Assembly: GCF_023065955.2 (NCBI RefSeq)
Contig: NW_026623008.1
Span: 2,547,001-2,611,000 of the forward strand
From: Ursus arctos
Lineage: Eukaryota; Chordata; Mammalia; Carnivora; Ursidae
DNA: 64,000 nt
Direction of reading: 5' to 3'
Below the pieces are notes generated by a model. That model did not search any database, was not told the origin of the DNA, and was given only the letters and a program-made list of their open reading frames with translations. Below, in pieces: positions 1 through 11,091 of this stretch; the stretch's first letter is position 1, and the number at the start of each line of letters is the position of its first letter. The position numbers and the translations under genes were made by a program.

Positions 1-999
1 CAGGTCCAGCCGTGTTGCAAGGTCGTCATCAAATGTGATTTTCCAAGTGGCACTTCATTGCTGCTGGCACAAATGAGACCCAGAAATTATTGGAAATCTA
101 TATGAAAGTCTTGTCCTATGTCAGGCTCTTTCTTTTCCCTCCTCCAAGCAAAGGAAAGCTAACTGGACAGGGAGCAGGGAAGATGTTTTGCTTTGGATCA
201 AAACTTAAATCGTTTGTAGCTCAGAGGCTTGTCCTCATTTGCAAAGCAGGATTTAAACTTTGTGTGGGTGGAGGTGGGATGTGTGGGGAGGAGGGAAGTC
301 AGCCTTTAGGCCTAGCCCCAAGAGACCCTTCTACCAACTGAAGCTAACCCCAGGTAACCTGTACTCTAACTTACCCTGATGATTTTCATTTTTGTTCCCC
401 ACCCAACACTTCCTAATATGCAAAACATTTCCCCCCCAGACTCAAAAGGGGAAATTTGCTGAACTTCAAGTCTGAGTTAACCCCCCTTTGCCCACAGGGT
501 TCCAGGATCTGCAACCTCTTAGCAGAGAGGATGCAAAATCTGATTAAGGTTTTTCTGCATCAACAAATATCTCTGATAAGTATTTTTTTTGTTTGTTTTA
601 ATCAAAATCAGCCCATTTCTTGGCAAGACCAAGCCATGTGAGATTCTCTTTGCAAAGTTAAAGCCCTCCACTGCCTCCCTGTGACACATGCTTGCATGGG
701 GGTGAGTGTGGGGCTCCTTATTGTCATAGTTCAATTTGCAACCACAGAAGCAGGGCTTTGTGTCTGTCGCTCTGTGGAACATCTGGGGAAGGGAGTCCAT
801 GGTCCAGACAGAGGCAAGATCTTGGTCTGTTCTAAACAGTTTGAGAAGGTCCAGCTCCTGGGGCAAGCCAGGGACCTAAGGAAGGGAGAAAAATGTAGCT
901 GGTGGGTGAGAAGTTAGAGTATCCCACCTGGGATATCTCTTAGACAAATGGGTTCTCAGGAAGGGCAGCAGAACTTCAGAATGGCCCCTGTAGGTACAT
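1..999. other. Unique non-coding DNA, no feature seen
   Basis: About 1 kb without a recognisable repeat, domain-bearing ORF or RNA gene. It holds short C and T homopolymers only. The open frames here (up to 115 codons) look random in composition and lack splice or start context. Confidence 0.6.
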
Positions 1000-1011
1000 C
1001 ACAGGGACTAA

Positions 1012-1056
1012 GTGGTTGATGAATGAATGCATGAGTAAGTGAATGAATGAGATAGG
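1012..1056 (+). repeat. Degenerate GAAT-rich stretch, probable L2 tail
   Basis: Several GAATGAAT-like units follow a short segment resembling the plus-strand 3' end of L2, which typically terminates in such tetranucleotides. The fragment is short, so a plain simple repeat is equally possible. Confidence 0.4.
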
Positions 1057-1707
1057 ATTCTGCCACATTTGCCTTTCATCCCCACCTGAGGTCCTGGCTC
1101 AGGGCAGGGCACATACAAAGTACTTGGTTAATGCTGAGTTAATTACAGGGCTGCCTTAGGCCCTGCAGGAATTCTGGAATTCAGAGCCTTTGCCATACTG
1201 GAGGCTATGCACATGCCTCAGGCTGCAGCTTTGGTTCCTTAGATGGAAGCAAAAAGGCCCAAGGCCTCTCCATCTGCTCCTGGAGCCACAGAACTGGTGG
1301 AGGGACAACACCTGAGTTGATTTACCATTGGGCATTTCCCATCCCCTTCTTTGCCAGTCCTGTTGTGAATGCTAACCTAAACTCTGACTCATTATCTCAG
1401 ACCCTACTGGGTAATGGGAACGGAACTGATACACTGACTCATAACAAGGAATTCATGATGGTTGTGGAAATACAGGTGTTACTCTTCCACAGTAGGAATA
1501 GTTGGGAAGGTTTAAAAATCTTCAGAGAGAGTTTTGGGGTGATATTTTTACTGTGACCTTAGGCAGGGAAAGATATCAGGGCAGGTTTGGCAGTCTTAAA
1601 GCCATTCATAGCACACAACATTGTGCATTAGGCAACCCAGAGCCTTTCCCTCTATCTGACCCAAATTCATACCACTCGGGGGTGGATGTGGACAAGAACA
1701 TCAGGTT
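1057..1707. other. Unique non-coding DNA
   Basis: No convincing feature. A short segment near 1100-1145 resembles the end of an old MIR or L2 but is too decayed to call. Confidence 0.5.
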
Positions 1708-1918
1708 TCTCCATGTTTTTTTCCTTTTTTTTTTTTTTTTGAGATTTTTTATTTATTACAGAGAGAGAAGGGGCAGGGGGAGAGGGAGAAACAGACTCCC
1801 AACAGAGCAGGGATCCTGACATGGGGCTTGATCCCAGGACTCCAAAATCATGGCCTGAGCTGAAGGCAGACACTTAACTGACTGAGGCACCCAGGTGCCC
1901 CTCTCCACGTTTGTTTCC
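1708..1918 (-). mobile_element. CAN-SINE (SINEC), older copy, minus strand
   Basis: On the plus strand it reads poly-T (about 1725-1740), an AGATTTTTTATTTATT block, a GAGAGA-rich segment, then a tRNA-Lys-derived head ending ACCCAGGTGCCCC near 1901, so the element lies on the minus strand. Flanking target-site duplications TCTCCATGTTTTTTTCC (1708-1724) and TCTCCACGTTTGTTTCC (1902-1918) match at 15 of 17 positions. The body has diverged and lacks the bear/seal middle block, so it is an older carnivore subfamily. Confidence 0.93.
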
Positions 1919-2848
1919 TAAGTCGGGTTCACTGAGAGTCTGAGGAGCAGCTCCACCTGAATTAATTTTCCTCCAGGCAACTTCATGGAAACAAAGTTTT
2001 ATGTGGCAGATAATGAGAAGTGCAGCTGTAAAATCCTAAAGGGATGAAAATAATTTCCGAAAAGATCTTGAAAATCTGCTAGAATGAGAAAGTCACATTG
2101 ATTCCTTCAATTATGATGAGGAACATGCATCTGTAACATGCATTTTAATAGGCATTAAAGACATTTTAATGAGAAAACAATTTAAAAGTTGATAAACATG
2201 TGTCTTCTGTTGGTATGCAGCAGGGATTCTTGGGGGTGGGGCAGTGGGGGTTAGGAGGCTCATTAACACCAGGTTGCTTTATTAGATACTGTGTTGTTCT
2301 GAATATTTTAGCAGCTGTAAAGTTCAGACTGGGTGCCTGAGGATTTGGGTGTGACTCTGTATAGGGTCTGATGTTGAGGGAAGAATGAGAACATCTGTTT
2401 CAGACGTAGGCTGTCAAACGCCAGCACGCTGGTGTCCAGCAGCCAATAGCACATGACTCAAAACACTTGTTATTGCTGCTCAAAACAACGTGGGCTTGCG
2501 AAGAGGGCAAAGAAGTCTAAGAATGTAGTGTCGTGGGAACTTGGGCCTGGTCAGGGAGAAATAGGTTACCTGGTATAGGAATTCAGCTGCCTTTTAGGGC
2601 TTTGTCTTTGGAGACTTTTTTGGCCAGAATTTTGTCTTTTGGTGCAACCATTGGGCTAACTCTGGTACTGAGAAAGGAGCACCAGCTGGTCTAACAACCG
2701 TGAACAATGGCTGGTTCCAAGGCTGGCCAACTGGATGTGGCATGTGACCGTTGCTTTTTATGGTTCCACCCCCAAATTATGTGGCAGTTAGTAATAGTAG
2801 CTTATACAACATGCCAGACACCATGTTCAATGTCCTACATGAATTTCT
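1919..2848. other. Unique DNA with an AT-rich island (2040-2215)
   Basis: No known repeat is visible. The segment 2040-2215 is AT-rich and non-repetitive, with duplicated motifs such as AACATGCAT/ACATGCATTTTAAT and ATTTTAATGAGAAAAC. It could be a conserved non-coding element, but conservation cannot be seen from one sequence. Confidence 0.4.
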
Positions 2849-3415
2849 ATGTTAGCTTTCCATTGTTGTGTAATCAATCACCAAATCGAATAGCTTAAAG
2901 TGATAACCTGTTTATTATCTCATAGTTTCTGCAGGTCGGAAGTCCACTTATGGCTTAGCTTGGTCCTCTGCACAGGGTCCCACCAGGCTGCAGTCATGGT
3001 GTCAGCTGGACTGTGTTCTCATCAGAGGCTTGACTGAGGAGGGATCAGTGCCTACTTTTCTTTAGGGTGGTTGGAAGAACTCATTTCCTGGAAATTACAG
3101 AGCTCATGGAGACTTTGTTCATCATGGCCATCAAGAAAGAACCTGCCACTTGGAACCTCTGACTTCAGGGAGGGCTCCTGCCCCTTTTTTAAAAGGCACC
3201 CTGATTGGGCTAGGCCCACCCAGGATAATATCCCTTTTAATGATCTCAGAGCTCAGTGATTAAGGATCTTACTTACATCTGAAAAGTCCCTTCACATTTG
3301 CCACATTCTATCCATTAGAAGCAGGCCACAAGTCTCACCCACACTTAAAGGGAGGGGACCATACACAGGCAAGGATATTGAGGAACACAATCACACACTG
3401 CAGGCTGTGTTCAGC
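2849..3415 (-). mobile_element. Old interspersed repeat, LTR-like, minus strand
   Basis: The order of recognisable wording (CATTGTTGTGTAATCAATCA, then TTATTATCTCATAGTTTCTG, a conserved gap, and CCATTAGAAGCAGGCCACA near the end) fits an abundant ancient mammalian repeat usually seen in this T-rich orientation. I infer a MaLR-type LTR but am unsure of the family. The element is diverged and has lost internal sequence. Confidence 0.6.
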
Positions 3416-3610
3416 ATAATTCCAATACCCCCCACAACCCAATGAGCCAGATGCTGTTACTGTCCTCAGTCCACAGTGAGGAAAGCAAGGTTTGCAAAGA
3501 TAAAGTGGCTTGTTTGAAGTCACCAAACTAGACGTTGGTTGAGCTGGGATTCAAACACAGAATGTTTGATTCCAGAGCCCTGCATGGTAATATCCTGTGT
3601 TTCCCTGGTT
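3416..3610 (-). mobile_element. MIR SINE fragment, minus strand
   Basis: Contains the reverse-complement MIR order: a GTGAGGAAAGCAAGG-like 'gaggaaactgaggc' block, AAGTGGCTTGTTTGAAGTCACC, then GAGCTGGGATTCAAAC and TTCCAGAGCCC. These correspond to the tRNA-derived head and core of MIR. Confidence 0.75.
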
Positions 3611-3954
3611 AGAGAATAATGAGGCAGAAAAGCCCCATGAGAAAGGTTGTAAGGACTCTGTCATATGTAATGGGTATTGTAAAAATAATAGGGTGAATTT
3701 GCTCATTGACATTAGCAAGTACTGAATAAACGTTAACTACCAGGTTATTCTCATGTTTTATTTTTTTAACTACAGAAGTAAAGTTTAACAGAATTTCTTT
3801 GTCTGGTAGAAATACACAGTAGCTGGAGTGAGAAAGCATACAGGAGTCAAGGTTATCAAAAGCTTACATAAAGGACAACTGAACCTGTATTTCACTGTTG
3901 ATCTTGAGAGATCAGGATGACATATTCATTGAGCAGCCCTAGATTTTTCCCACA
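3611..3954. other. Unique non-coding DNA
   Basis: AT-rich unique sequence. Nothing recognised. Confidence 0.5.
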
Positions 3955-4135
3955 CATTATCTCAGATTGTCTTCCAAGCATTCCTCTGAGCATTACCATC
4001 ATTTCCACAGTAACGATGGAGAAACAGAGTCATTGGGGGGTTGAGTGACTTGTGCCAGGTCACACAGCTAGTAAGTGCAGAGGCGAGGTTTGAACCTGTC
4101 CAGAGGTAGCACACGGTTCAGTGTTGGTGCATGGC
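3955..4135 (-). mobile_element. MIR SINE, minus strand
   Basis: Good match to reverse-complement MIR: GGAGAAACAGAGTCATTG, GTCACACAGCTAGTAAGTG (near 4060-4078) and GGTTTGAACCTG. It is among the best preserved MIRs in the window. Confidence 0.85.
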
Positions 4136-4184
4136 AGTCATGATGAGCTGTATTCTGTAGCACTACTGTGACTTGTGTTTGCTC

Positions 4185-4265
4185 ATATAGAGCCTGGGCT
4201 TCTTGAGGGCTGGACCCATCCTTGTGCCCTGTGCCCTGCAGGATCTGGTACAGCTAGCTGACCCA
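4185..4265 (+). mobile_element. L2 LINE 3' fragment, plus strand
   Basis: GGGCTTCTTGAGGGCTGGACCC followed by a 'ccctgtgccctgcaggatctgg' type segment resembles the L2 3' UTR (stop-codon-distal 'gagggcagggac...' block). Short and decayed. Confidence 0.5.
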
Positions 4266-5534
4266 GTCACTGAAATCTGAGTTCCCAACTTGTCATGGAG
4301 GTACTATTGAGTAGGAATGGAGACCTAAGAGTCAACCAGAAACCAGCATGTTGCACACACAGCTCCATGTCTATCCCTACCCTGGGCCCAAGGATTCTGC
4401 TGCCCCAAGCTGGGCAATGGTGGAGAAATATTATCTCAAACGGGTGCTGAACAATGGCTGTGCACACTGATGTCAGGTCACCAGTCAGCTCAGGTTTACC
4501 TCCTGGGTTTGTGTTGGGAGCTTGGGTTGGGAGTGGGCATGCAGGTGGGCACAGGGATTGGGGGTGGCTTTCTCCTTGACCTTAGCTATCTCTTTGGAGT
4601 TTGGGTTTCTTTCCCTTGCTTCTGGGCAGGTGGGTTGTAGAGCCAGGCTGTGAGTCCTGGTTTCAACTCACCTTTTGGTGTGGATCAGGACACCTTTCTA
4701 CCCCTTAAGCCTCATAGTTGTGTCATAGACCTGCCTTTGTCTATCTGTACTCTCCTCTATGCTTTCTGGACCACAGCAGTGGATGCTGAGATGGGTCTCA
4801 GGCCCAGGAGATCACAACCCCATCATCCCTGGCTTCTAAACCTCTCTCCCAGGCAAGGACCTAACTTTTTCTTTCCTTTCACCTGCAAGAAATTAGGGCC
4901 ATCCACAACTTACCAAATCAGGTTGTTATCGCTTTACACCCATATCCCCTTCTGAGTCCTGGGAAGGACAGTGAGGGCTTTGGAGGGTAGGGTGTGAGAA
5001 GAGAAGCAAATCAACTGCAGAAGAAAAGCAGGGAGTTCGTTGGAGAAGCATTTTCCGCGTGAAGGGATATTCAGGAAAGGTCACCTTTTAGAATCTACCG
5101 AAACATGCCTGAGGCCTACCAGAAAGCTCTGTAATCACAAACCCAGGAAATAGCTTATGATCGATCTGGTTTAAATGCATCCCTCCACAGAGCTGCCAGA
5201 CACATGAGCTATTGGTAATTATACTTTCAGGAGCAAAATCCCCCAGTTTCACATATTTTATAGGGAGCACAGTTTCTTCTGTCTTTCTTGCTTTTGTTCT
5301 TTCTCTCCCTCTCCTCCTGGGTCTAAATTTTGTGTGCCTGAGAGAGATGTAGACATAACAGAGAATTAACTGCATTTGGGGAAGTGACTTGTGTATCCAG
5401 CCTTACAAATCGCCCAAAGCAATCCTGCTTTCTTGATTCTTGCGTGTAGATGCTTCTCTAATGATGGCTCTGCACGTGGATTCTATTAACCTCAATCAGC
5501 AGCTTCCCAAGTAGATGGCAGATCCTTTAGTACC
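4266..5534. other. Unique non-coding DNA
   Basis: No repeats recognised over about 1.3 kb. The part from 5140 to 5260 is AT-richer and non-repetitive (for example ATGAGCTATTGGTAATTATA near 5204-5223). No credible exon was seen. Confidence 0.45.
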
Positions 5535-5760
5535 AGAGATTTCTTTTTTTTAAATTTTTTTAAAGGTTTTATTTATTTATTCGACAGAGAGAGAGAGAGC
5601 CAGTGAGAGAGGGAACACAAGCAGGGGGAGTGGGAGAGGAAGAAGCAGGCTCCCAGCGGAGGAGCCTGATGTGGGGCTCGATCCCAGAACGCCAGGATCA
5701 CGCCCTGAGCCAAAGGCAGTCGCTTAACGACTGAGTCACCCAGGCGCCCCAGAGATCTCT
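5535..5760 (-). mobile_element. CAN-SINE, bear/seal-type subfamily, minus strand
   Basis: Near-complete SINE: T-rich tail complement at 5541-5580, then AGAGAGAGAGAGAGCC, AGGGAACACAAGCAGGGGGA, AGGAGCCTGATGTGGGGCTC and the head complement ending CACCCAGGCGCCCC at 5750. The AACACAAGCAGGGGGAGTGG block is the diagnostic middle segment I associate with ursid and pinniped copies. Target-site duplication AGAGATTTCT (5535-5544) and AGAGATCTCT (5751-5760). Confidence 0.95.
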
Positions 5761-6129
5761 GTCTTATACTTCTTAGGAGCTGCTACAGCTCCAGGTATAA
5801 TATCTGATGCACAAAGGGATGCGTAAGTATTCATTGGTTGATTTAAAATGAACTCAGATGAAATAGGATTTCAGAAATAGGAGCAATTGATGTTGGTTGA
5901 AATAGTTTAATATCTCAACTCCTTAACATGGTCCAGCAGTCTGCACGATTCCCAAGCATCCTGTAAGGGGATTTCTATTACTGTAATATGACATAGGCAC
6001 GCAGTGTGCACAGGGCAGTGCTGGGGGGATATGATGGTTACTAGCAGTAGGTTAACATCTACTACCTCCCATGTACTATGAAGGGACATATGCTGCTTCT
6101 TGGCCCACTCCTTCCACTTTTTAAATCAC
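5761..6129. other. Unique non-coding DNA
   Basis: No recognisable feature. Confidence 0.4.
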
Positions 6130-6470
6130 AGAATCTTGGTTTGTTCAGTGTGGCATATGCCCAATTGGAACTGAAGCCACATGACCTAGTTTCAGCCAAT
6201 AAGACCCAAATGAAAGTTACTGGGAAGAGTCACTGGAGAGAGCCCTTCCCAAATAAAAAATGTAAGGACTTGCTAGAGGTTGCTCTTTGCCCTTCACCCC
6301 TTTAACCTTCTCTTACTTCCTGACTGGAAACTGGAAGTAATGCCTGGAGGCACAGCAGCCAGCTCAGGGCAATGAGCATAAAAGCCATAGTAAAGATGGT
6401 GGAGCAGAAGAGAAAAGAACCAGGGTCTCAGACATCACTGCTGATCATCTCCCCAGTGCAGGACTGCCCA
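6130..6470 (+). mobile_element. Decayed interspersed repeat, LTR-like
   Basis: The wording 'CCACATGACCTAGTTTCAGCC' through 'GATGGTGGAGCAGAAGAG' resembles a common ancient repeat whose better preserved relative lies at 19900-20165 in this window. Class (probably LTR) is inferred; the family is not resolved. Confidence 0.4.
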
Positions 6471-6574
6471 CCCCTGTTGCGTGAGTTATGTTAAACCCCT
6501 TCACAGTTTCAGCCACTGTTGGAAGATTTCCTGTTATCTGAAGCTCACTGTGTCCTCATGTGCTGTCCCAACTC

Positions 6575-6722
6575 TTCCTGTTAACCCCATCAGTTGGGTA
6601 TTATTACTTATGTTCTGCAAACAAGAAAGTCACAGCTCAGGGAGGTTTATCACATGCGTAAGATCACAGAGCCAGAGAGCAGTCAGCCTGGACATGAATC
6701 TCTTATTCCAAAGCCCCTATCC
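6575..6722 (-). mobile_element. MIR SINE, minus strand
   Basis: TATTATTACTTATGTTCTGC, AAACAAGAAAGTCACAGCTC, GATCACAGAGCCAGAGAGCA and ATTCCAAAGCCC follow the reverse-complement MIR order. Confidence 0.7.
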
Positions 6723-6777
6723 CATATTTTCTCTCTAGGTATGAAGAAGGGAAAAGGGCTAGATCTGTATAAGAGAA

Positions 6778-6850
6778 TTACATTTATTCATTGGATTATT
6801 CATTCAACAAATATTAATTGAGATCTGTCCCTGGTGACATTCTCATGAGC
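6778..6850 (-). mobile_element. L2 LINE 3' tail, minus strand
   Basis: TTATTCATTCAACAAATATT followed by AATTGAGATCTGTCCCTGG is the reverse complement of the L2 3' terminus ('...aataaatatttgttgaatgaa'). Confidence 0.65.
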
Positions 6851-7384
6851 AAGGCCTCCTGCTCCTGAGCTCTTCTCTCCTGCAGGAATTTTGTGCCTTG
6901 ATTTTTACTAAGGGGGAAGGCTATCTCACACCAGCCTCTTCACCCTTCTGCCCAGGCTTTCAGCGTTTCTGTTGGACCAGTAGCATCCTAGGGAAATGAA
7001 CTGTGGCAGAAATAGGGACCAGGGAAAGTTTTATCCATTTGCTACTTACTGAATCATGGACACCAATTGTCTATGAGACAAAGTTAACTTGGGTTTTCAA
7101 TTAGAAAGAACATTTGGGACCAGCATCTCATCACTGATGTAGCTGCCAGGATGAAAGCAATATAAATCCAGCGGGTTGGGTGTGATTGCTGCTTTCATGT
7201 CTGGCTTGGAAAGGCAAAGGTGGGTGCACCTGTGAAGAGGTCCCCACCTCCATTTGCATATTTCCTAGTTGGTTTTGAAAGGAGTCTGCAGGTTAGAGAC
7301 GGGAACTGCATAGTCAAATTTGGCTGCTGCCAAATTAAAGGACTTAAATAAAAACTAACAAAAGCAAATGTTCAGTAAGTACAC
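6851..7384. other. Unique non-coding DNA
   Basis: Non-repetitive. The part 7100-7215 is evenly composed and could be conserved. No gene is visible. Confidence 0.4.
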
Positions 7385-7600
7385 ACCTGTTCTTGGCTCT
7401 GTGCTAAGCACGTCAGCTACATTGCCTCATTTTACCCCAAGACAACCACATGGGTTGTTATTACTGCAATTACCATTGTAGAGGTGAGGAATCATGGGAT
7501 GGCCAGAGAGATCAAATGGCAAACTCAAGACCCCACAGTAACATAGGTTACAGATATCTGGCCTGGGCTCTCTTCCTTTGTCATTGGGCTATGAGAAGGG
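7385..7600 (-). mobile_element. MIR SINE, minus strand, nearly full length
   Basis: Reverse-complement MIR in order: TTGGCTCTGTGCTAAGCACG, CCTCATTTTACCCCAAGACA, TGTTATTACTGC, GAGGTGAGGAATCATG, then a degraded head. It extends over most of the expected length. Confidence 0.8.
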
Positions 7601-7884
7601 AAGTCTGAAGCTGCTGCAGAAAGTCAAGTGTGCCTACTTGTCACTTAATGAGCATCCTTGTTAAGTGCTTGGCTACAAAACCAATAAGACTAGATGCTTC
7701 TTTCTGGGGGAGCCTAGGCTGGGGTGAGGAAGCGATGAATTCACTGAGAAAACAGATCAGATATTATTTAAGAAAATATTTTCAAACCCTCTGCTTACAG
7801 CCCCATCAATTCCAGCTGTGCTTGCCATAACTTGTGTCCCTAAAGTCAAGAACTCAACAACTTCTTTAGGCCAATGACCCTTAA

Positions 7885-7965
7885 GATTTAGTGACTGTCT
7901 CCTATGTGTCAGAATTTATTCAGTTTACCTCATTTAAACCTCACAATGTCCCTAGGAGGACTCTC
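7885..7965 (-). mobile_element. MIR SINE fragment, minus strand
   Basis: GTCTCCTATGTGTCAGAATT and CTCATTTAAACCTCACAATG are the reverse-complement 3' half of MIR. Confidence 0.65.
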
Positions 7966-8155
7966 TTTGTTTAGGCTGTCCCCAGAAGCAGACCCAGGGG
8001 CAACAAGTCAAGTGCAAGTTGTTTACTGGGGAGGAGTATGGGAAATGGATACAGGAAAAAGAAGGCATTACCAAAGGTCTGTTATCAATGGGTGTCTGGA
8101 GCTTAATCCCACAGAGAACCTCTGGAAAATGGTGTAAAATATATCTCTAATTTAC
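7966..8155. other. Possible old interspersed repeat
   Basis: TCCCCAGAAGCAGACCCAGG ... AAGTTGTTTACTGGGGAGGA has the wording of a known dispersed mammalian repeat whose family I cannot name. It abuts the GAT array. Confidence 0.35.
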
Positions 8156-8652
8156 TGTGATGGTGATGGTGATGATGGTGATGATGTAATGATGGGGATT
8201 ATGTATTGATGATGGTGATGATAGGGATGATGTAATGATGATGGTGATGTTGATGATGTAATGATGACGGTGATGGTGGTGGTGATGATGGTGGTGGTGA
8301 CGATGTGATGATAATGGTGGTGGTGATGACGGTGATCATGGTGATATAGTGTTGATGGTGATGATGATGATGAGGGTGATAATGATCATGGTGGTGATGA
8401 TGGTGATAGTAATGATGATGATCTAATGATTATGGTGGTGATAATGATGATGATGTAATGATGATGGTGATGATGACCATAGTGATGATGGTGATGATGA
8501 CATTCATTATGATGGTGACAATAATAATGGCGGTGATGATGCCGGTGGTGGTGAGGATGATGATGGAGGTAATGGTGATGACGGTGATAGTGGTGATGTA
8601 GTGATGATGATGATGGTGACGATGGTGATGGTGATGGTGATGATGGTGATGA
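8156..8652. repeat. GAT/GGTGAT-rich microsatellite array
   Basis: Roughly 500 bp of imperfect 3- and 6-bp units (GATGGTGAT, GATGATGAT, ATAATG) with G and A on the plus strand. All phases stay open for long stretches, giving a spurious poly-His/Ile ORF on the minus strand. A second array of the same motif and orientation lies at 46285-47200. Confidence 0.97.
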
Positions 8653-8889
8653 TTCCTTTCTTGTGTTGAAGTATATTTTTGTATTTTGATGGGGCTTCTG
8701 TCTTTATAGAATAAATTCTTGGATATTGAAAGCCCCAAAGTAGGAGATTCAAGTTTAAAAGGCACATGCTATATAAATGATAAATAGATAAATTCATACT
8801 GAGTATGTTCTGGAATCAAGAGAAATTCAGTCCAATTTTTTATGCCTTCCACAGCATGTCTTGTAAATATTAATCCCAATGACAGTAGA
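8653..8889. other. Unique non-coding DNA
   Basis: No feature recognised. Confidence 0.4.
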
Positions 8890-8975
8890 AGTCAATACTG
8901 CATCAAAGCACCTACTATGGGGCTGACACATCGTGGCCTCCAACAAATATTTGCTGACCGAAGGATGTGTGTAGA
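8890..8975 (+). mobile_element. L2 or MIR 3' end, plus strand
   Basis: CACCTACTATGGGGCTGACA and CCAACAAATATTTGCTGACC resemble the terminal part of L2/MIR elements. Short, so the family is uncertain. Confidence 0.45.
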
Positions 8976-9064
8976 CAGTGTGTTCAGTGATGACCCTGTG
9001 GAAACCTAGCGGGCCTTTTGTATTAGGAGGTGTTAAATTTCAGTAGAGTTTTTGGCATTTTTGT

Positions 9065-9640
9065 TTGTTTGCAAATGTTTGTCTTAGAGTGTAACTACAC
9101 AGAGTGAATCGTATGCAGCTTAAATGCACGTCTTGTTCGGGCTTCACAAAGCGAACACACCCATCCAGCTCCCACCAGAATCGAGGTGCGAGGCATTACT
9201 TGCACCCCAGAAGTGTCCCTCATGCCATTTCCTATCATTATCCCTCCAAATAACCCCTCTTGACTGCTACCACCATAGGATAGCTTTGCTTATTTCTGAA
9301 TGTCATTTAAATGAATCATGCAGAATTACTCTTTTGTCTTTTTTTTTGCTCAACATTATGTACACGAGATTTATTCATGTTTCTGCGTGTAGTTGCACCT
9401 CATTTCTTTCCATTGCTGTAAAGAATTTCATTGCAAGACTATAACATAATTTACTTATCTGTTCTGTTGTTGGACATTTAACCCTTTTCCAGCTTTTTAT
9501 TATCATGATATGGGTGCTATGAGCATTCTGGTACATTTCTTTTGTACTCATTTTTTTAAGGTGTTTTCCAAGAAATGGAATCGCGAAGTCCTGGGGTGAG
9601 AGTACGTTTAGTTGTAACGGGGTCTGAGAGACACTTTTCT
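9065..9640 (-). mobile_element. L1M LINE 3' region, minus strand
   Basis: T-rich antisense L1 wording in consensus order: CACCCCAGAAGTGTCCCTCA, ACTGCTACCACCATAGGATA, AATGAATCATGCAGAATTAC, TTTGCTCAACATTATGTACA, GTTGTTGGACATTTAACCC and AAGAAATGGAATCGCGAAGT. This corresponds to the ancient L1M 3' untranslated region. Diverged and 5' truncated; no coding potential remains. Confidence 0.85.
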
Positions 9641-9689
9641 GGGGTTCGTGGAGGTGTGCTCTCCACCAGCCGTGCGTGCACGTCCTGGA

Positions 9690-9870
9690 TCTGCAGTCGG
9701 TCAGACGCCAGCTCAAATCTTGTTCTTGCCGCTTCTGGGCTGTGTGATAGTGCAGCTCTGAGATGTTCAATAACTTGACCTTTGATAACTGTAAAAGGAA
9801 TTATAACTTGTCTACTTTATGCTTACAGAATGCATGTGTTTACATACAGTCCTGGCTTCTAGTGTGTGTT
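9690..9870 (+). mobile_element. MIR SINE, plus strand
   Basis: CAGCTCAAATCTTGTTCTTG, CTTCTGGGCTGTGTGATAG, then AACTGTAAAAGGAATTATAA and a terminal segment follow MIR order with about the expected spacing. Confidence 0.6.
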
Positions 9871-10559
9871 CAAAACACGATAGCTGTGATCATTCTTACT
9901 AGTATTTATCTAGAATATTTAATGCACCATGCTGCCCTCTTAAACTTCGTGTAGTTGGGTTATTGAATTTCGATGTTTTACAAGCATCAAGACGAAGGAT
10001 GTGACCTGCAGCTGGCGTCGGGGGTCTGTGGACCATACGCTGGAGATGGCCTCTCAGGAAGCGTGCAGATTGTCTTACACTGTGCTGTTTTGCAGAACGT
10101 GGGTTTTCCACGAAAGCCTATCAAGGGTAGAGTAATTATTGTCTGTGACAGGGAACATCAATCAGCTAAAATTATCATTCTAGCCAAGCATGTAACTAGG
10201 ATTAGCTAAATATGCAATCATGAAAAATGCTTATGAGGTTGAGATTTTTCTTCTCTTTCACACCGTTATTGGGGCCATGAATAAACGATTGTCTTGCCAG
10301 TTTCACTTCCTGCAAGTTTTCCCCCTTGCCCCATTGCTGGAACATGCCAACTTTTCTGCGTCTCAGGGTCTCCTCCTGAAATATCTGTCTCTCTCTCCCT
10401 TGCCAGTGACTTTGTTTTCAGCCCAGCCCAGGGGTCAGCCCCTCAGTGATACCCTCCCTCCTGCTGGTGCCTGAGCCACTGAAGAAATCTGTCCCCCTCC
10501 CTCACGCATGTGCTTCTGCTCTGTGGCCCGCTGCTTCCCTTGGTGTTCTAGGGGCTTCT
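9871..10559. other. Unique DNA with a motif-dense AT-rich island (10090-10250)
   Basis: No repeat recognised. The island contains TAATTATT (10133-10140), TGACAG (10146-10151), ATCAATCA (10157-10164), GGATTAGC (10199-10206) and TATGCAAT (10211-10218). These match known core sites of homeodomain, MEIS, PBX, OTX and POU/C/EBP factors. Enhancer function is inference only. Confidence 0.4.
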
Positions 10560-10650
10560 CAAAGCCAGAGATTTCTAAAGTTGACATCTGTGACTCCTGT
10601 GGCCTACCCAATAAATGGTTGATGAATTATTAACTCACAGAACATAAAAC
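10560..10650 (+). mobile_element. L2 LINE 3' tail, plus strand
   Basis: CCCAATAAATGGTTGATGAA followed by TTATT matches the L2 3' terminus; the preceding 50 bp are consistent but diverged. Confidence 0.5.
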
Positions 10651-10751
10651 AGGACATCCCTGACCCCTTCTAACTCCAAACGTCTCTCCTATTCCATTCT
10701 GTTGTATTGAATGCAGTCTTACTGGGTGCTGACTTGCTCCCGGTCATTCAG

Positions 10752-10910
10752 AGAGGCAGGGTAGAGCCGTGGTCAAGTGCGTGGGCTCCAGGTTCAGGCA
10801 TCTTTGTTGGCTTTACAGCTTCTAGACTATGTGGCCTTGGTCAGGCTGCTTGGCATCTTTGGACCCCAGCTGCTCTTCTGCAATCTAGGATTGCCCTGGA
10901 ATTCAGGGGC
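10752..10910 (+). mobile_element. MIR SINE, plus strand
   Basis: AGAGCCGTGGTCAAGTGCGT, GGGCTCCAGGTTCAGGC, CTATGTGGCCTTGGTCAGGC and CTCTTCTGCAATCTAGG parallel the MIR head, core and 'ctcatctgtaaaatggg' block. Confidence 0.75.
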
Positions 10911-11091
10911 CACCCGTGATAGTGGGCACCTGGTTTCCAAAGACAGGGAGGCTGACAATCTGCTCCATGGTGCTGATGACACAGGACCTTAGGAACCAGG
11001 TTCCAGAAGGAGATGGTGCCTTAGGACATTGCTGCCAGACCTGGAGAGTATCTGGGTGAGGCAGTGTCTGGGAACCCATGGGAGGCTATAA

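Noticed and set aside
8430..8797. Minus-strand frame with a poly-His run
   Set aside because: Reverse complement of the GAT array.
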